Both the position numbers and the translations under genes were made by a program. The notes below the pieces were generated by a model that saw only the letters and a list, made by a program, of their open reading frames with translations, was not told the DNA's origin and did not search any database. This document shows, one piece after another, positions 9,245-17,782 of a stretch of 64,000 nucleotides of DNA. Positions within the stretch are counted from its first letter, which is position 1; every line of letters begins with the position of its first letter. Source of the stretch: CALAMC01 sp964459465 (GTDB lineage Bacteria > Zixibacteria > MSB-5A5 > GN15 > PGXB01); assembly GCA_964459465.1 (NCBI GenBank), contig CAYWLR010000006.1:1-64000 (forward strand), written 5' to 3'.

Positions 9245-9620
9245 ACTGACTTCTCCCTGTTTCACGATTCAAGAACTTATTCAAGGCCACTTCCAGGCTG
9301 GCGCCGTTGATGGGTTTGTTGAGAAAATCCTTCGCCCCCAATTCCAGACATTCCTGCTTGGTGCATTCCTGAATGTCGGCAGTCAACACGACAACCGGAA
9401 TCGTGCAGCCCCTCGATTTCAGACCGCGCAACAGACCGATACCGTCCATTTCCGGCATCAGCAAATCGGAGATTATCAGGTCCGGTTTGACCTCCTCGGC
9501 CGCTTTCAAGCCGAGGGCCCCGTTCTCCGCCTCTGATACCTCGTGACCCAGGTCCGACAGCATCTTGGACATGCATTTTCTTTGGAATCTGGAATCGTCG
9601 ACCAATAAGATTCTGGCCAT
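9231..9620 (-). CDS. Single-domain CheY-like response regulator, copy 1
   Basis: This 129-residue receiver domain has no output domain. All key residues are present: acidic pair Asp8/Asp9, phospho-acceptor Asp52 (IISDLLMP), Thr80 (LTAD) and Lys102 (NKP). The start at 9620 is set by AAGGGG upstream. It overlaps the downstream cheC copy, which would limit the lifetime of its phosphoryl group. It is nearly identical to the receiver at 10763-11140 except near the C-terminus. It may serve chemotaxis, gliding or another phospho-signalling pathway; the kinase is not in this window. Confidence 0.9.
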   Translation of the reverse strand: MARILLVDDSRFQRKCMSKMLSDLGHEVSEAENGALGLKAAEEVKPDLIISDLLMPEMDGIGLLRGLKSRGCTIPVVVLTADIQECTKQECLELGAKDFLNKPINGASLEVALNKFLNRETGRSQYADE

Positions 9621-10142
9621 GATACGACCCCTTATGTTTTCCAAAAAGAAGTTCTGTAAGTAAGACACGTTTGCATATGAATTGATATCGGCAAATCCGG
9701 CCCGTGCTTGATATTTCCAAAAACGGTAAACCTGTTGTGCCTTTTGGTATTGGATCAGGCAGAGAAAACCTTTTTCGAAGAACACCGGAATATTTGTTAT
9801 GCCGACATTGCCCGGGTTTGATGAAAGTCAGATCGTTTTTTTATAATACAGGATATGGGAATTAAATGGCCATCGGCCATCTGGCAATTTAATCGGGATT
9901 TTGTCCACGAGAGCGATGGGATCCCCATGGGGATGCAAGTAAATGTTATTAATTTACAGCAATCTGCAAATTTGGAATCATTATTATGGCGTATTCGTGA
10001 ACGGAAAATGAGCAAATCAACTGGAATACAAAAAGGCGGCCTTTCGACTGCCTTTCAATATGCGGAACTTGATCGTTAATAGCCAAAAGGCCTATGCGGC
10101 CCCGGCGATGCCATCATATTGCGCGATACCCTCTGCCGATAG
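9621..10142. other. Spacer between the two cheY-cheC units
   Basis: 522 bases without a convincing gene. It holds the terminator of the upstream unit (10030-10055) and the leader of the downstream unit, part of which resembles the leader of the other copy. The downstream unit therefore probably has its own promoter, though no clear hexamers were identified. Confidence 0.45.
10030..10055 (-). terminator. Rho-independent terminator
   Basis: On the minus strand, AAAGGCAG-8-CCGCCTTT (8 bp with one G-T pair) is followed by a run of five T. It lies about 90 bases past the stop of cheC copy 2, making the two cheY-cheC units separate transcripts. Confidence 0.7.
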
Positions 10143-10763
10143 CTATTGGGTTTTGGCTCGGGAGGCGGCAATACGTTCGACCAGAAGATTAAAGGCCCCG
10201 GCGGTTAACAGAATAAGAACACAGCCGATAATGCGTTGATCGTCAATGTCAAAATGGGCCGTAGCGTAAAGGGAGTGCGAATCGCCGATCGAGCAACTGG
10301 CGGTTATTGACGAAAAGGCAATGATCTCCGGCAATGTTCCTTCCTGATATACCGGCACATGATACTCGAAATGGTGGCCAATAGTATTGGCAATGGTTCC
10401 AAGGACGCTGTTGGTCAGGATATTGCCGACTTCCAGCAGGGTATCTCGCAACTCCGTCTCGACCGTATTTGCGTCTTTAGTGCCGCCGGTCAGGCGTTGT
10501 GTGAGCGCATTGCCGTTTTCCCGGGACAGCAACAGAAGAGCGTACCCATCCATGGTGCCGTGAAATTGCTGGCAGACGGCGACCATTTTTATGAAGTTTT
10601 CTATTTCCAGCTGGGTGTGCAGGTCGGTGAAATCGGTCACGCCCACGAGAGGCACCCGCATCCGGACCTGGTGACCTACGAGATCACTCAAAACGGAGCC
10701 GGCCTTGACCACCCCGGCATTAATCACTTCCGTCAGCATTTCGCATTGTTCAGGCGTCAGCAT
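10143..10763 (-). CDS. cheC: CheC-family CheY-P phosphatase, copy 2
   Basis: A 206-residue paralogue of the protein at 8624-9244. The second active site (DTLLEVGN, then x22 to Pro) is intact. The first keeps Glu-x2-Asn-x22-Pro, but its leading Asp/Ser is Glu (EMLTEVIN), a mild deviation that might reduce activity at that site. The ATG at 10763 shares one base with the stop of the upstream receiver (TAATG) and has GGGGAGAAG upstream, so the pair is translationally coupled. Substrate is presumably the cognate receiver. Confidence 0.85.
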   Translation of the reverse strand: MLTPEQCEMLTEVINAGVVKAGSVLSDLVGHQVRMRVPLVGVTDFTDLHTQLEIENFIKMVAVCQQFHGTMDGYALLLLSRENGNALTQRLTGGTKDANTVETELRDTLLEVGNILTNSVLGTIANTIGHHFEYHVPVYQEGTLPEIIAFSSITASCSIGDSHSLYATAHFDIDDQRIIGCVLILLTAGAFNLLVERIAASRAKTQ

Positions 10764-11140
10764 TATGTCTTCTCCCCGGTTGCAGGATTCAAAAACTGAT
10801 TCAAAGCCGCCTCGAGGTTGGCGATGTTGACCGGTTTGTTGAGAAAGATCTTCGCCCCCAATTCCAGACATTCCTGCTTGGTGCAATCCTGAATATCGGC
10901 CGTCACCACAACCACCGGGATTGTGCAACCCCGCGATTTAAGACCGCGCAACAGGCCAATACCGTCAACCACCGGCATCAATAAATCGGAGATAATCATG
11001 TCCGGTTTGACCGCTTCCGCGACTTCCAAACCAAGGGCTCCGTTCTCCGCTTCCGAAACCTCGTGACCCAGGTCAGACAACATCTTGGACATGCATTTTC
11101 TTTGAAATCTGGAATCATCGACCAATAAAATTTTGGCCAT
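10763..11140 (-). CDS. Single-domain CheY-like response regulator, copy 2
   Basis: A 125-residue receiver with the acidic pair, phospho-acceptor Asp (MIISDLLMP), VTAD and NKP all present. It differs from copy 1 mainly in helix 4/5 and the C-terminus, which could alter partner choice. It is the first gene of the cheY2-cheC2 transcript. The ATG at 11140 gives the conserved MAKILLVDDS start; an extension upstream to 11215 has no support. Confidence 0.9.
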   Translation of the reverse strand: MAKILLVDDSRFQRKCMSKMLSDLGHEVSEAENGALGLEVAEAVKPDMIISDLLMPVVDGIGLLRGLKSRGCTIPVVVVTADIQDCTKQECLELGAKIFLNKPVNIANLEAALNQFLNPATGEKT

Positions 11141-11403
11141 GTTATAGCCTCTTATATTTTCTAAAAAATCGGCTTCATTGGTTAGACACAGTTTATTACA
11201 GTTTTTATCGGTCAATCCGGCCCGTCTCTTGATATTGGCCGGTATCGATAACGCGTCTTGCGGTTATTCCTTTTATCGGAGTAAGCCTATGGCTTATAAT
11301 ATGAAACCGAGGGGTCGAGTCCCGGCAACAGGTTTTATTGACATTGACGGAAAAATAATGACTCCCGTTTTATCGATATTTTAGATATGAGACAAAACAG
11401 GTC

Positions 11404-12036
11404 TTATTTAAGGCCGGGAAATAGCTCCACCAGACCACCGGCAATAAACTCGACGGCAATCGCGGCCAGAATCAGCCCCATCAGCCGTGTGACGTTGTTA
11501 AGCCCCGTTTGGCCCAGTTTACGACTGATGACGATGGAAAGACGAAGCATGACCCAGGTTATAGCGGCGACGGCAATGATACACAGGATAAGATAAAGTC
11601 TGATGCCCCATCCGGGGATGCTGTGAGCATATATAATGATTGTGCTCAAGGCCGCGGGGCCCGCCAGAAGCGGCACGGCCAACGGGACGACTGCCACATT
11701 TTCCTTTTCCACCGCCTCTTTGGCCTCTTCGGGGGCCTGTTTGCTCGGGCTTATTTTGGCGTTGAGCATGGCCAGCGCCAAAATAAAAATGAGGACACCT
11801 CCGGCGACACGGAAAGAGGCGATACTGATGTTGAAAAATTTTAAAATCGGACCGCCCGCAAGCGAGCCGAATATCAACACCACGGCGGCGAAGATGACCG
11901 CCACTTTGGCTGTCCGGGCCCGTTCCCGTTCGGTCTCGTCGGCGGTGATGCTGATAAAAATCGGCAGAAGTCCGAGCGGATCGACAATAACGATGAGGGC
12001 GGCAAAGATTTCTATATACTGATGCCACTCAAGCAT
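11404..12036 (-). CDS. MarC-family integral membrane protein
   Basis: The 210-residue protein has about six membrane segments and the MarC signatures: IVDPLGLLPIFISIT near the N-terminus and VPLLAGPAALSTII in the middle. The family (UPF0056) sits in the inner membrane. Despite its name it is not established as a multidrug exporter, and its function is unknown. The ATG at 12036 has GGGG upstream. It lies 150 bases downstream of a large fusion gene on the same strand and may be transcribed with it. Confidence 0.88.
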   Translation of the reverse strand: MLEWHQYIEIFAALIVIVDPLGLLPIFISITADETERERARTAKVAVIFAAVVLIFGSLAGGPILKFFNISIASFRVAGGVLIFILALAMLNAKISPSKQAPEEAKEAVEKENVAVVPLAVPLLAGPAALSTIIIYAHSIPGWGIRLYLILCIIAVAAITWVMLRLSIVISRKLGQTGLNNVTRLMGLILAAIAVEFIAGGLVELFPGLK

Positions 12037-12188
12037 ATTTTAGTCCCCGTCAACATATGCATACCTTATGGAGACAATCTATTGGCATAACGATGTTTGT
12101 CAAGAGATACAAATGAGTATCGAGGAATCTTCCCCGGCCGATTTTGATGTTCCGGCACTGACATGCATGCGGTGTTCGGGGAAGTCGG

Positions 12189-15100
12189 TCAGGGGGTCTT
12201 CGGGCGCATTTTCAAAGGTTTGGCGGCGTCGGTAACGGCGTCGATTCGGGCGGCAACCCCGGTGCGATTGCGGACCTCTTCTTCACCGACGAAGTGCAAG
12301 TCCAGAAGTCGCTCGCAGCGATAACCGGTCTGGCGGAAATTTATCTCCGCCAGACACTGGCTCCAACCTTCGAACCAGAGTTTTATCCGGGCGAGTTGAT
12401 CTTCGTTGCCTTCGAAGCGAATCAACAGGTCGATATCACTTCCGGGTCCGGCCGTTTCGTTGTTGCTGCTTCCAATCAGGTATATCGCGGTAACACCGGA
12501 ATTGACCGGATCGATTTGCTCCGCAATCCGTTCGGCCATCTGCTGTCGCCAGCGCCAGTAAAAAGTTTGTTCCACCATCCCCAGGTTCTGAATAATGCCG
12601 GCATCCCGGTCCTGTACCGACGGCAGGTCGATAACACCCATGGCGATGTTCAATTCGCTGTTGGTCAGGATTTTGAGGATTCTTTTATCGGCGGCATAGG
12701 GGATGTTAACGATTTTCAGAAATTTGCCGAGATCGCTTTTTTCGGTTAATATTTCATTTAAAAGATTCGGAGCGTTGCGGACAACGGTGTGGTTGGACAG
12801 ACGGCGGCACTCGTGGTCGTCAAGCGGAATATAAACGATCCCGCGCTCCATGATGTCATTGAAGAGATGATAATTGTAGCGCAGATTGGGAATCTTTTCG
12901 GGTTTATCGTGCATCCACTCCATGATACAAGCGGCGTTGTTCAGCTCCGAAAACGATAAAAGTTCCCCGGGACGGAAGGTCCCGACCTGCGTCCAGAGCG
13001 GGGGACATACCAGGGCATAGCGACGTTCCGGCAACCACCGGTTAATGCGCGCCAGGAGGTGTTTCAAATCAATCGGGTTATCGCGTTTTTCCAGATAACC
13101 GTATATTTCAGGATTGATGATCACCAGGTGGGTTGCTTCGATGACTCCGTTGCATGACACGAAGTCCGATATCTTGAACATAACGTTACTGCGATTTATG
13201 TCGATCGAAATCGGCGGCGGCGGACATGGCGCAGTACAGCACTGGGCAGAGCACTGCAACAGATAAAACGAGTCGCCGTCACAGGCAAACTCGATATTAA
13301 GATCGTATCCATAAGCGTCTTTAAGCGTGGTCAGAATCCCACCGACAATGCTGTAAAAATCGGTATTGGTCAGAATGCTGTCGTAAAAAAGCTTCGGCCC
13401 GGACGGTTGCTGGCCGGCATCGGTGCTTGCGGCCGAATCGGTACGTCCGTACGTCCTTGAACTACCGCCGACAGATAAGTCAGGGGTTTCCTGTCTTAAC
13501 TGTTCCAGGAATTCCTCTATATTCAGCGTTTCCGGCAGGCCCGATTCCAGGTTTAAGACATCGATCATCCGCTGTTCCGGACCGACTTTATCAAAACCGT
13601 TCAGATCTTCTTCGTATTCCCCGGTGGTAATGGGTATGAAAATATGATAGTCGCCGCCGTCGTTTTTCGACAACCGCGTGCCGCATCCGGCCACGAGACG
13701 AATCAGGCCTTCGTCGGCATTAAATCTCTCTGATGTTCGAATCGGATTTTTGGTCGATGCCGTTCCCGAACAGACCGGAAAAAAATACTTGCCGAACTGC
13801 CTGCCCACCAACTGCTGAACGAGTATGCCCATTTCTTCGCTGTAATCGACCAGCTGATACAGCTTGCGGTAAGCGATCGGGTCGTGGGCGAACACCGAGG
13901 CAAAAACGGCGGCAATTGCGGCCGTCAATTCCTGCAAGACCTCTTCCCTGGTGCCGGTATTGGCGATAATGACATGCCCGTATTTGCCGGAAAAATTGAA
14001 TTCTTTGCTTTTTTCCAGCAGGCTGGAACTGCGCACTATCAGCGGACGACCCTCGGACTCATCCAGAATTTTATGCAGGGCCTGAACTATGTCGGGGGGA
14101 AACGGCGCCGAGCGCATCTTTTCCACGATCTGCGGGTATTCGAATTCAATCTGAATGATGTTTTTGTACTTTTGGCCGGTGATTTCATCGAGATCATTGT
14201 TGACCAGGAAATGCTGAAAGACATCGGACGATATGTACCAAGATTTGGGAATTTTCACCTGCTTCATCAAGCGATCGGTCTGCGACTTTTTTTTCAGGAT
14301 GCATCCGGCCAGGTACAACCCGGCGCTCTTGCCGCCCAGCCGCCCCTGCCCCTTGAGGGAGTAAATAACCTGCAGCAACAGGTGATAAATATCGCCGATA
14401 CCGAGATTTTTCCGGGCGATGGCGACGTATTCCTTTTCCCGGGATAAAAAGCGGCGCACCAGTTCGACCTGCACGTTTTTCCAGAAGGCCGAATGGACTT
14501 CCTGCCGATTCTTGATGTAGTCTTCGTACTTTTTGAGCGATTCGACGACTTCGTTGATGGTCAGGCTGCGGTTAATGGTCTGAATCAGGGAGCTTAGCTT
14601 GTCTTCTTCAATCCATCGTTCTATCTGTTTTTTGATGTCCTCATTGGAATAATATCGGGCGGCGATGGAGAATATGGCAAACGTCATCCGGGTCTGAAAA
14701 GCGTTCAGTTGCACGTCGCCGGAATCGGCCGCGCCGAATTTTTTCCGCTTGCGGGTGCGGGGCATTTCCTGCCAATAGGTCTGCATGAGGCTGCGGGCTT
14801 CATCGATTTTAATGAGGCTCAAATGGTTGAGCATGCGGGTGGCGATTCTCCAGCACAACACCGGGTCGATGCCACGCAGGACGTTGATCAGGGTCTCCCA
14901 GTTTTGAAGCGATGCCGCGGAATCATCAATCGTCGTTTGGCCCGAACCGGAAGCGGTCTGCATGAGATTTTTCTGTTCGATAAACCGCCCCAGACGAAAG
15001 GCAATGGTTTTGACCAGTTTTATTTCCTCGGTCAAAAACGGTCCATGGTCCTCCTGCGGCATCTGCCGCGCACAACAGACGTCAAGTCTCCCGGCGCTGC

Positions 15101-15356
15101 GGTCATGCACCATGATGTCGGCCGATAACTGACACTCCGTTTCGATGAATCCGGGGGATTCGAAAGTATCCTCACCGAAGATGATTCTGGCCATGCAGTG
15201 TTCCGGGTGCTGCCAGCCCGGCGGAAGCGCTTTAACAATATCCTTGAGGATTTCGTCGAGCGGACGGCTGTAATCGGACAGGATATCATTGACCCGATAC
15301 AGACATTCTAATTCCTTGACCCGTTCCTGAAGTGATTTTAAGGTATTCTTATTCAT
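12189..15356 (-). CDS. GAF-like / PPDK ATP-grasp-like / nucleotidyltransferase fusion protein
   Basis: A 1055-residue protein of unusual layout. Residues 1-135 resemble a coiled-coil plus GAF-type sensor. From about residue 335 it resembles the N-terminal ATP-binding domain of PEP synthase / pyruvate phosphate dikinase (KSAGLYLAG, LIVRSSSLLE, SGKYGHVI, GILVQQLVG). No swivelling phospho-histidine domain or C-terminal PEP-binding barrel is recognisable. At about residues 955-975 a polymerase-beta-type nucleotidyltransferase signature appears (IGSSNN...GSDIDLLI), with the Gly-Ser and Asp-x-Asp metal ligands. It might phosphorylate or nucleotidylate a target under GAF control; no substrate can be named. 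The start has GGGAGAAGC upstream. It follows a glutamate-synthase-like gene on the same strand. Confidence 0.72.
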   Translation of the reverse strand: MNKNTLKSLQERVKELECLYRVNDILSDYSRPLDEILKDIVKALPPGWQHPEHCMARIIFGEDTFESPGFIETECQLSADIMVHDRSAGRLDVCCARQMPQEDHGPFLTEEIKLVKTIAFRLGRFIEQKNLMQTASGSGQTTIDDSAASLQNWETLINVLRGIDPVLCWRIATRMLNHLSLIKIDEARSLMQTYWQEMPRTRKRKKFGAADSGDVQLNAFQTRMTFAIFSIAARYYSNEDIKKQIERWIEEDKLSSLIQTINRSLTINEVVESLKKYEDYIKNRQEVHSAFWKNVQVELVRRFLSREKEYVAIARKNLGIGDIYHLLLQVIYSLKGQGRLGGKSAGLYLAGCILKKKSQTDRLMKQVKIPKSWYISSDVFQHFLVNNDLDEITGQKYKNIIQIEFEYPQIVEKMRSAPFPPDIVQALHKILDESEGRPLIVRSSSLLEKSKEFNFSGKYGHVIIANTGTREEVLQELTAAIAAVFASVFAHDPIAYRKLYQLVDYSEEMGILVQQLVGRQFGKYFFPVCSGTASTKNPIRTSERFNADEGLIRLVAGCGTRLSKNDGGDYHIFIPITTGEYEEDLNGFDKVGPEQRMIDVLNLESGLPETLNIEEFLEQLRQETPDLSVGGSSRTYGRTDSAASTDAGQQPSGPKLFYDSILTNTDFYSIVGGILTTLKDAYGYDLNIEFACDGDSFYLLQCSAQCCTAPCPPPPISIDINRSNVMFKISDFVSCNGVIEATHLVIINPEIYGYLEKRDNPIDLKHLLARINRWLPERRYALVCPPLWTQVGTFRPGELLSFSELNNAACIMEWMHDKPEKIPNLRYNYHLFNDIMERGIVYIPLDDHECRRLSNHTVVRNAPNLLNEILTEKSDLGKFLKIVNIPYAADKRILKILTNSELNIAMGVIDLPSVQDRDAGIIQNLGMVEQTFYWRWRQQMAERIAEQIDPVNSGVTAIYLIGSSNNETAGPGSDIDLLIRFEGNEDQLARIKLWFEGWSQCLAEINFRQTGYRCERLLDLHFVGEEEVRNRTGVAARIDAVTDAAKPLKMRPKTP

Positions 15357-15438
15357 GCTTCTCCCGCACCGTCAAGATAATACGCCCGGAGAGAAAACCG
15401 ACAAAAAAATACGCGAATTTGAAATTTCGGACCGGCCC

Positions 15439-15466
15439 CACGGGGTCCGCCGGCGCGGACCCCGTG
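15439..15466 (-). other. Strong 12-bp hairpin between two genes
   Basis: CACGGGGTCCGC-CGGC-GCGGACCCCGTG is a perfect 12-bp stem with a 4-base loop, 30 bases past the stop of the FMN glutamate-synthase-like gene. No T run follows on the minus strand, so it may be an mRNA 3' stabiliser, processing site or Rho-independent-like stop of low efficiency. Confidence 0.6.
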
Positions 15467-15495
15467 AAGTTTTAGGCCGTAAATATCGTCTAAAA

Positions 15496-17088
15496 TCAGC
15501 CTTTTAATATGGCATCGACTTCGTCTTTGCCCACGTCCAGAATATACTGAATGCCGCTGACGTCGGCGGCTTCATGAGTCAACGCGGCGATATCGGTCCG
15601 GCTGATATATTCCGTAGCGAATTTCCGGCTTCCGCACATGAGCTGCCGCAGGCCCTGAGCCAGGCGCTCATAATATGTGTAAAGCCCGATCGCACCGGTG
15701 GGCAGGCGTTCGAATTCGTCATCGCCGAGTTCTTTGCGCAATTCACCGGAGGTGACGAATATTTCATCACGGGTGTGCCCGAACCGTTCGACATAAACCG
15801 GCAGGTCATGGTTGTCCAGGGCCATGCCGATAGTTTTGCCGACCATGGCCGACGCGATCGGTCCGCGAGCCATGCCGACCAGTCTGACAAAAGGCGCTCC
15901 CAATGCCAGGCATTTGAAAATCTGGTCCTCGAACGTCGAACCCCCCGCCAGCGCCAGGGTGGGAACGTACTCGCCGTTATCGGCCAGCCGTTTGGCATAC
16001 TTGTACAGAAGTGAATGCAATTCCACCGGAGGAACACCCCATTCGTTCATCATGCGCCACGGGCTCATGCCTGTCCCGCCGCCCGCGCCGTCCACGGTCA
16101 GCAAGTCGAGTTTATACTTGGAGGAAAATTTCAGCGCCCGCGCCAGGTCGGCCGGCACATAGGCACCGGTCTTCAAAAAGATGTATTTCGCCCCGGCCTT
16201 GCGCAGTTGCTCCACGCGCTGGGCGAAAGATTCCTCGTCCACCATACCCAGTCGCGAATGGCGTTCGAATTCCTTAAAAGCTCCGCGTTCGAAAGCCTTG
16301 ATGACGTTGGGGTCGGTCGGGTTGGGCAGGACGATATAGCCGCGCTCGTAGAGCGTCTGGGCCTTTTTGAGACTGCGGATTTTTACTTCGCCGCCGATGT
16401 TTTTGGCACCCTGGCCCCATTTCATTTCCACAATCTGTACGCCCAGGGAGTTGATGGCATACTCCTGTGTCCCCAGCCGGGTATCCTCGACGTTGGCCTG
16501 CACGATTATGGCGCCGTAGCCGTCGCGCTGGTGGTCGGTGTAAAGCTTGACGCGCCGCTTCAAATCGACGGTATCCACCACTTTGCCCTTGTCGAATTTG
16601 GCCTCCATGTCCATGCCGACCACGTTTTCGCCGATGGTCAGTCCGGTGCCCGCCAGGGCCGAGCCGATGGCCAGACCTTCCCAGTTATTCTTGGCAATGT
16701 CGGTCGACCCGATACCGGGAATGAGCCACGGAAACCGGAACTTTATCCCTTTGTCGTGGCCGAACTTCACTTCCAGGTTGACGGCCGGGAATATGGCTTT
16801 ATCGCTGTCGGCCTCCATCCCATGCGCCCCGACGGCCGTTCCCATGATATTGAAGTGCGAATAATCGACGGGGTAAGTTTTTTCGGCCGCGGTCGTAATG
16901 ACACCGAACGGCTGGGGGTATATCACTTCGTGCCCGCGGTAGGCCGACTTGCCGATTTCACACATACCGATGCAGCCGTCCACGCACGTGACACACATGC
17001 CCGAATTCGGCGTCACCGAACCCTCTGTACGGTTTTTGGTGAGGGTCGCCGCCGAAGAATTCACTCTTGAAAAAGTAATCGAAGTCAT
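15496..17088 (-). CDS. FMN-binding glutamate-synthase-like subunit without amidotransferase
   Basis: The 530-residue protein matches the FMN/synthase domain of GltB: GAGGGTGMSPWRMMNEWGVP, ALAGGSTFEDQIFKCLALGA. It lacks the N-terminal glutaminase domain and the [3Fe-4S] cysteines that normally follow the FMN domain. Instead it has an N-terminal cluster C32-x2-C35-x3-C39-x3-C43, plausibly a [4Fe-4S] site. It is the last gene of an operon encoding NuoE-, NuoF/GltD- and NuoG-like proteins, suggesting it receives or donates electrons in that complex. True glutamate synthase activity is uncertain because no ammonia-releasing domain is present. Start from GGAGGATGAG. Confidence 0.8.
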   Translation of the reverse strand: MTSITFSRVNSSAATLTKNRTEGSVTPNSGMCVTCVDGCIGMCEIGKSAYRGHEVIYPQPFGVITTAAEKTYPVDYSHFNIMGTAVGAHGMEADSDKAIFPAVNLEVKFGHDKGIKFRFPWLIPGIGSTDIAKNNWEGLAIGSALAGTGLTIGENVVGMDMEAKFDKGKVVDTVDLKRRVKLYTDHQRDGYGAIIVQANVEDTRLGTQEYAINSLGVQIVEMKWGQGAKNIGGEVKIRSLKKAQTLYERGYIVLPNPTDPNVIKAFERGAFKEFERHSRLGMVDEESFAQRVEQLRKAGAKYIFLKTGAYVPADLARALKFSSKYKLDLLTVDGAGGGTGMSPWRMMNEWGVPPVELHSLLYKYAKRLADNGEYVPTLALAGGSTFEDQIFKCLALGAPFVRLVGMARGPIASAMVGKTIGMALDNHDLPVYVERFGHTRDEIFVTSGELRKELGDDEFERLPTGAIGLYTYYERLAQGLRQLMCGSRKFATEYISRTDIAALTHEAADVSGIQYILDVGKDEVDAILKG

Positions 17089-17104
17089 CTCATCCTCCGT
17101 TATG

Positions 17105-17782
17105 TCAATCTTTCTTTATTTCACAAGCTACACAGGGTTCCATGTAACACATCATGTCTTTGAACTGGTCTTTATTGACGCAGGGAATAGCGATATTCGC
17201 GCAACCCCCGCAAATCGCCTTTTCGGGTTCGGTGTACGTGCACCGTAGCATGCAGGCCGGGCAGACATAAATGCACCCGCCGCATTGCCGACAGACATCC
17301 GAAGTGATGTCGAACGGTGTCCCGATGCTGCGTTTCTGGCCCCGCCCCCGGAAGCCGATCGCTCCCGACATCATCTGCTCTTTACACATCCGGACACACA
17401 GACCGCACATGATGCAGTCTTCGTACTCCTGACGGAAACGCTGTTGTGTGATATGGAATTCCGACGCCAGGTCCTGAATAACCTTGGACTGGGGGCACGA
17501 AGCCAGAAGCAGCTCCAGTATCATTTTCCGGGCCCGCATGACTCGTCGCGAAGCCGTGCGGACGTGCAGACCTTCCTCGACGGGAAAGGTGCACGATGAC
17601 ACCAGCCGCGAATTGGGTTCCTGTCCTATTTCCACGACGCACAAACGGCAGGCACCATACGGTGACAAGCCCTCCATGTGACACAGCGTGGGGATGGGGA
17701 AGCCCAGAAACCGCGCCGCCTCGAGGATGGTCGTTCCTTCTTCCACCTGGACTTTCAGACCGTTTATATGCAGTGTAATCAT
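17105..17782 (-). CDS. NuoG/HydA N-terminal-like iron-sulfur subunit
   Basis: The 225-residue protein has a plant-type [2Fe-2S] domain (Cys34, Cys45, Cys48, Cys64). After a region corresponding to the His-Cys3 site come two ferredoxin-like [4Fe-4S] motifs (CIMCGLCVRMC, CRQCGGCIYVCPAC) and a C-terminal Cys-rich tail (CGGCANIAIPC, CYMEPCVACEI). It equals the electron-wire part of NuoG, HoxU or HydA without any hydrogenase H-cluster or molybdopterin domain. The ATG shares a base with the stop of the NuoF-GltD gene (TGATG), with GGAGG upstream. Role: intramolecular electron transfer in a cytoplasmic NAD(P)H/ferredoxin complex. Confidence 0.88.
   Translation of the reverse strand: MITLHINGLKVQVEEGTTILEAARFLGFPIPTLCHMEGLSPYGACRLCVVEIGQEPNSRLVSSCTFPVEEGLHVRTASRRVMRARKMILELLLASCPQSKVIQDLASEFHITQQRFRQEYEDCIMCGLCVRMCKEQMMSGAIGFRGRGQKRSIGTPFDITSDVCRQCGGCIYVCPACMLRCTYTEPEKAICGGCANIAIPCVNKDQFKDMMCYMEPCVACEIKKD

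Larger units (their letters stand above)
8624..11140 (-). repeat. Tandem duplication of a cheY-cheC module
   Basis: Units 8624-9620 and 10143-11140 are almost the same length (997 and 998 bases), have the same gene order, and are similar at the DNA level through both genes. Short stretches upstream of the cheY starts (encoding LENIRG in the untranslated leader) also match. This indicates a fairly recent duplication of the pair, with a 520-base spacer. Confidence 0.8.

Noticed and set aside
12127..12185. Distant inverted repeat CTTCCCCG/CGGGGAAG near the end of the fusion gene
   Set aside because: The arms are far apart (about 47 bases) without T run; probably chance in GC-rich sequence.
16015..17070. 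Long plus-strand open frame opposite the GltB-like gene
   Set aside because: It lacks domains and ribosome site; the minus strand encodes a clear FMN protein with correct motifs. Same reasoning for 18706-19839.
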